9,640 bases of DNA, taken from the NCBI GenBank assembly GCA_018065375.1, contig JAGHTJ010000042.1:1-9640 (forward strand), read 5' to 3'. Positions 6,699 to 9,640 of this stretch are shown one piece after another (the first letter of the stretch is position 1; every line of letters begins with the position of its first letter). The notes under the pieces were generated by a model, which was not told the origin of the DNA, searched no databases, and saw only the letters and a program-made list of their open reading frames with translations. Made by a program: the position numbers and the translations under genes. The stretch is from Candidatus Equinaster intestinalis. GTDB lineage: Bacteria; Bacillota_A; Clostridia; Oscillospirales; Acutalibacteraceae.

Positions 6699-8372
6699 AT
6701 GCTTGAATTTTTACATATTGAAAATATAGCGGTTGTTGAACGCTCGGATATATCCTTTTCAAAGGGTTTTAATGTTATGACGGGCGAAACCGGTGCGGGC
6801 AAGTCGATAATTATTGATTCGATAAATGCCGTGCTCGGGGCAAGAACCTCTAAAGAGCTTATAAGAAACGGCTGTAAATCGGCAACCGTTTCGGCGCAGT
6901 TTGCCGATATTGGCGCCGATGCCGAAAATGCGCTTAACGAAGCGGGATTTTCGCTTTCCGATGAGAAAAACCTAATTATTACCCGCGTTATGAATGAGGA
7001 CGGCAGAACGGTATTCCGCGTAAACGGTGCGCCTGCAAATGCATCGGTTGTGCGGGAGTTCAGTAAGTATCTTATAAATATTCACGGTCAGCATGATAAT
7101 CAAAACCTGCTTGATCCCGAAAAGCATTGCTTGTATATTGATAAGCTTGCAAATAACGAAAATCTGCGAAACGAATATTACGAGGAATTTAAAACACTTG
7201 TTTCGATAAGAAAAGAATTGCAGAGCCTTGAAATGGACGAGGACGAAAAGCTTCGCAGAATAGATTTGCTGAAATTTCAGATAAATGAGCTTGAAACGGC
7301 AAACCTTTGCGAGGGTGAGTATGAATCCCTTAAAGAAAAAATGCGTTTTGCTCAAAACGCGCAGAAAAATTTGAAAAACCTGAATACCGCAATAGTTATG
7401 CTAAAAGGCGAAGAGGCGGCAGGTATTTGCGAAAACCTCGGTGAGGTCTTAAAGCTGGTTTCTTCGGTTGATTCCGTAAAGCTCGCAAAATCCTCCGAAA
7501 AGCTTACAGAGATTTACGAAGGCTTAAATGATGCCGCCGCAGACCTTCAGGATACGGTGGAAAGGGAATTTGATGTAGGGCTTGATGCCGCCGAAATCAG
7601 CGAGCGGCTTGACACGGTGCGAAATGTTATGTTAAAATATGGCGGTAGCGAAAAATCTGCCATAGAGTATCTCGAAAAAGCCAAAAACGACCTTAACAAT
7701 ATCGAATTTTCCGAAAAAAGGATAGCCGAGCTCGAAAACCGTCTTGAAGAATCCGAAAAAAGGCTCGTTAAAAAGGCAGATGAGCTTACAAATTCCCGCA
7801 AAATAACGGCGCAGGCATTCGAAAAAAACGCGCAGGAATCCCTCGTGTATCTTGATATGCCGGCAGTTAAATTTACGGTTGATTTCAAAAAAGGTAAATA
7901 TACCAAAAACGGTTGTGATGTTGTTGAATTTATGATTTCGGCAAATGCGGGAGAAGATGTAAAACCGCTTGCAAAAATTGCATCGGGCGGTGAGCTTTCA
8001 CGTGTTATGCTTGCAATAAAAAGCATTATTGCGGATAAAGATGAGGTTAAATCACTCATATTCGATGAAATTGATACCGGAATCAGCGGTAGGGCGGCTA
8101 CAAAGGTTGCAAATAAAATGCGGCAGGTGGCGGCAAACCGTCAGGTAATATGCGTTACACATCTTGCGCAAATTGCCGCCTGTGCGGACGACCATTTGCT
8201 CATAGAGAAAACCGCTCGCGATAATAAAACCTTTACCACGGTAAATTCCCTCGATTATAACGGCAGAATAAATGAGCTTGCCAGAATTATGTCGGGTACG
8301 GATATAACAAAAGTAATGTATGATTCCGCAAAGGAATTGTTAGATAGGAGTATGCAAAATGAAAATTTATGA
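6699..8372 (+). CDS. recN: DNA repair protein RecN
   Basis: RecN is an SMC-like ATPase recruited early to DNA double-strand breaks, where it holds ends and promotes RecA-dependent recombination. The 557-residue protein has normal length. The N-terminal ATPase half has LHIENIAVVE (5-14) and Walker A GETGAGKS (29-36), then the Q-loop region NIHGQHDNQNLL (127-138). Two charged coiled-coil arms follow (about 155-235 and 320-385, rich in E, K and L). The C-terminal half has the ABC signature IASGGELSR (427-435), Walker B SLIFDEIDTGISG (452-464), the His switch VTHLAQIAA (486-494) and ELARIMSG (526-533). It starts at ATG 6699 behind a weaker GGAAG (6684-6688, 10-base spacing), after a 19-base gap from argR. 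Its 3' end overlaps tyrS by 14 bases. No LexA-type SOS box was recognised nearby. Confidence 0.97.
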   Translation: MLEFLHIENIAVVERSDISFSKGFNVMTGETGAGKSIIIDSINAVLGARTSKELIRNGCKSATVSAQFADIGADAENALNEAGFSLSDEKNLIITRVMNEDGRTVFRVNGAPANASVVREFSKYLINIHGQHDNQNLLDPEKHCLYIDKLANNENLRNEYYEEFKTLVSIRKELQSLEMDEDEKLRRIDLLKFQINELETANLCEGEYESLKEKMRFAQNAQKNLKNLNTAIVMLKGEEAAGICENLGEVLKLVSSVDSVKLAKSSEKLTEIYEGLNDAAADLQDTVEREFDVGLDAAEISERLDTVRNVMLKYGGSEKSAIEYLEKAKNDLNNIEFSEKRIAELENRLEESEKRLVKKADELTNSRKITAQAFEKNAQESLVYLDMPAVKFTVDFKKGKYTKNGCDVVEFMISANAGEDVKPLAKIASGGELSRVMLAIKSIIADKDEVKSLIFDEIDTGISGRAATKVANKMRQVAANRQVICVTHLAQIAACADDHLLIEKTARDNKTFTTVNSLDYNGRINELARIMSGTDITKVMYDSAKELLDRSMQNENL

Positions 8373-9579
8373 AGAACTCGTTGCACGTGGCCTTATAGCC
8401 CAGGTAACGGACGAAAAGGAAATCAGAGAGCTTGTCAATAACGGTAAGGCTGTATTTTATATCGGCTTTGACCCCACGGCAGATAGCCTCCATGTAGGTC
8501 ATTTTATGGCGCTTTGCCTTATGAAGCGTTTGCAGATGGCGGGCAACCGTCCGGTAGTGCTTATCGGCGGCGGTACTGCCTATATCGGAGACCCTTCGGG
8601 CAGAACCGATATGCGCTCAATGATGACCCCCGAAACAATTCAGCACAACTGCGATTGCTTTAAAAAGCAGATGTCGCGCTTTATTGAGTTCGGAGAAGAT
8701 AAGGCTATTATGGTTAATAATGCCGATTGGCTTTTAAAGCTCAATTATATAGATGTTTTGCGTGATGTGGGCGCCTGCTTCTCGGTAAACAATATGCTTC
8801 GTGCAGAGTGCTATAAGCAACGTATGGAGAGGGGCCTCAGCTTCCTCGAATTCAACTATATGATAATGCAAAGCTACGATTTCTACCATCTGTTTAAGGA
8901 ATACGGCTGTAATATGCAGTTTGGCGGAGACGACCAGTGGTCCAATATGCTCGGCGGCACAGAGCTTATCCGTAAGAAGCTCGGCAAGGACGCTTATGCC
9001 ATGACCATAACACTCCTTATGAATTCCGAGGGCAAGAAGATGGGCAAAACCGCAAGCGGTGCGGTATGGCTTGACCCCAATAAAACAACTCCTTACGAAT
9101 TCCATCAGTATTGGAGAAACGTAGGGGACAGCGATGTTCTTAAATGTATCCGTATGCTTACCTTCCTTCCGCTTGAGGAAATTGATAAAATGGATAGTTG
9201 GGAAGGCAGTCAGCTTAATGAGGCAAAGGATATTTTGGCTTACGAGCTTACAAAACTCGTTCACGGTGAAGAGGAAGCTCAAAAGGCAAGAGATATTTCC
9301 CACTCGCTTTTTGCAGGCGGCGGAGATAATGCCGATATGCCTACAACCGAGCTTTCAGATGCAGATTTTACTGACGGCAAAATCGGTCTTCTCGATTTAA
9401 TGGTAAAGGGCGAGCTTGCTGCTTCAAAGGGAGAAGCCCGAAGACTTGTACAACAGGGCGGCGTTTCGGTAGATAATGAAAAGCTTAACGATATTGCGCT
9501 TTCATTTGAAAAATCACAGTTTGCCGATGGTATCGTAGTTAAAAAAGGCAAAAAGATTTTCCATAAGTTTACTGCTTAA
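8359..9579 (+). CDS. tyrS: tyrosyl-tRNA synthetase TyrS
   Basis: TyrS is a class I synthetase that activates tyrosine with ATP and loads it onto tRNA-Tyr, working as a dimer. The 406-residue protein is close to the usual 400-425. The Rossmann catalytic domain has YIGFDPTADSLHVGH (34-48; HVGH is the HIGH motif), GDPSGRTDMR (77-86), YMIMQSYDFYHL (167-178, tyrosine-binding Tyr, Gln and Asp) and GGDDQWSNM (189-197). The KMSKS loop appears as KMGKT (227-231), close to the KFGKT of Bacillus TyrS. A C-terminal S4 tRNA-binding domain (about 343-405) includes SKGEARRLVQQGGVSVD (356-372). The ATG lies inside the end of recN behind AGGAG (8346-8350, 8-base gap), so there is no leader region. This differs from the many Firmicutes tyrS genes that sit behind a T-box. 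A terminator follows 15 bases after the stop. Confidence 0.97.
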   Translation: MKIYEELVARGLIAQVTDEKEIRELVNNGKAVFYIGFDPTADSLHVGHFMALCLMKRLQMAGNRPVVLIGGGTAYIGDPSGRTDMRSMMTPETIQHNCDCFKKQMSRFIEFGEDKAIMVNNADWLLKLNYIDVLRDVGACFSVNNMLRAECYKQRMERGLSFLEFNYMIMQSYDFYHLFKEYGCNMQFGGDDQWSNMLGGTELIRKKLGKDAYAMTITLLMNSEGKKMGKTASGAVWLDPNKTTPYEFHQYWRNVGDSDVLKCIRMLTFLPLEEIDKMDSWEGSQLNEAKDILAYELTKLVHGEEEAQKARDISHSLFAGGGDNADMPTTELSDADFTDGKIGLLDLMVKGELAASKGEARRLVQQGGVSVDNEKLNDIALSFEKSQFADGIVVKKGKKIFHKFTA

Positions 9580-9594
9580 AACCAAAAAGAAAAT

Positions 9595-9624
9595 CGCTGA
9601 AGTTAATCAACTTCAGCGTTTTTT
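9595..9624 (+). terminator. intrinsic terminator of the gene cluster
   Basis: CGCTGAAGTT (9595-9604) pairs perfectly with AACTTCAGCG (9609-9618) around the 4-base loop AATC, followed at once by six T residues (9619-9624). An A-rich stretch precedes the stem, so the reverse strand could also terminate weakly. It lies 15 bases after the tyrS stop and is the only strong terminator in the window, marking the end of the transcription unit. Confidence 0.93.
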
Positions 9625-9640
9625 AATTGTTCGAGAAATT

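Noticed and set aside
7547..8059. 170-residue open frame on the minus strand opposite recN
   Set aside because: It is a Ser/Leu-rich, low-complexity translation lying wholly antisense to conserved RecN motifs, a product of the recN codon pattern.
8734..9303. 189-residue open frame on the minus strand opposite tyrS
   Set aside because: It is fully antisense to the TyrS catalytic domain, has no recognisable domain, and is explained by the tyrS reading frame.
9134..9400. 88-residue plus-strand open frame nested in tyrS
   Set aside because: It lies in an alternative frame within conserved TyrS sequence, with no sign of independent coding.
1..9640. Search by eye for an unusual system: CRISPR arrays, transposases, toxin-antitoxin pairs, phage genes, retrons, tRNA or rRNA genes
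   Set aside because: Nearly every base is taken up by ten recognisable core genes and the non-coding gaps between genes are 19 bases or shorter, so there is no room for such elements and none was seen.

Overview
The window is a compact, single-strand housekeeping gene cluster of a low-to-moderate GC Firmicute. The best guess is a gut-type member of the Clostridia (Ruminococcaceae/Oscillospiraceae-like); that rests on gene order, TTG starts, Shine-Dalgarno sites and protein style, not on a database search. Ten plus-strand genes run from base 52 to 9579 with almost no gaps: nusB, xseA, xseB, ispA, dxs, tlyA, nadK, argR, recN, tyrS. Junctions range from 14-bp overlaps to 19-bp gaps. The first 51 bases hold a possible -10 box, and a strong intrinsic terminator closes the run at 9595-9624, so the whole window reads as one transcription unit or the downstream part of one.

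Region by region: 52-456 is the antitermination factor NusB. 449-1849 encodes both subunits of exodeoxyribonuclease VII (XseA, XseB). 1842-4561 is an isoprenoid pair, the farnesyl diphosphate synthase IspA and the DXP synthase Dxs. 4562-5371 is the TlyA/YqxC rRNA 2'-O-methyltransferase. 5373-6209 is NAD kinase. 6218-6679 is an ArgR-type repressor. 6699-8372 is the SMC-like DNA repair protein RecN. 8359-9579 is tyrosyl-tRNA synthetase.

This is the classic Firmicutes nusB-(folD)-xseA-xseB-ispA-dxs-tlyA-(nadK)-argR-recN cluster. It differs from the Bacillus pattern in three ways: folD is missing between nusB and xseA, nadK is inserted before argR, and tyrS follows recN where spoIVB and spo0A often sit. 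The genes do not form one pathway. They serve DNA repair (XseAB, RecN), isoprenoid precursor supply (IspA, Dxs), RNA and translation functions (NusB, TlyA, TyrS), NADP supply (NadK) and regulation (ArgR).

I found no mobile element, CRISPR array, RNA gene, phage gene or undescribed system. All ten proteins keep their diagnostic motifs and none looks broken. The points worth a second look are modest: the altered operon tail, a tyrS with no room for a T-box leader, an ArgR with a divergent ligand pocket, an ARG-box-like sequence near the candidate promoter, three consecutive TTG-started genes, and a terminator-like hairpin inside dxs.
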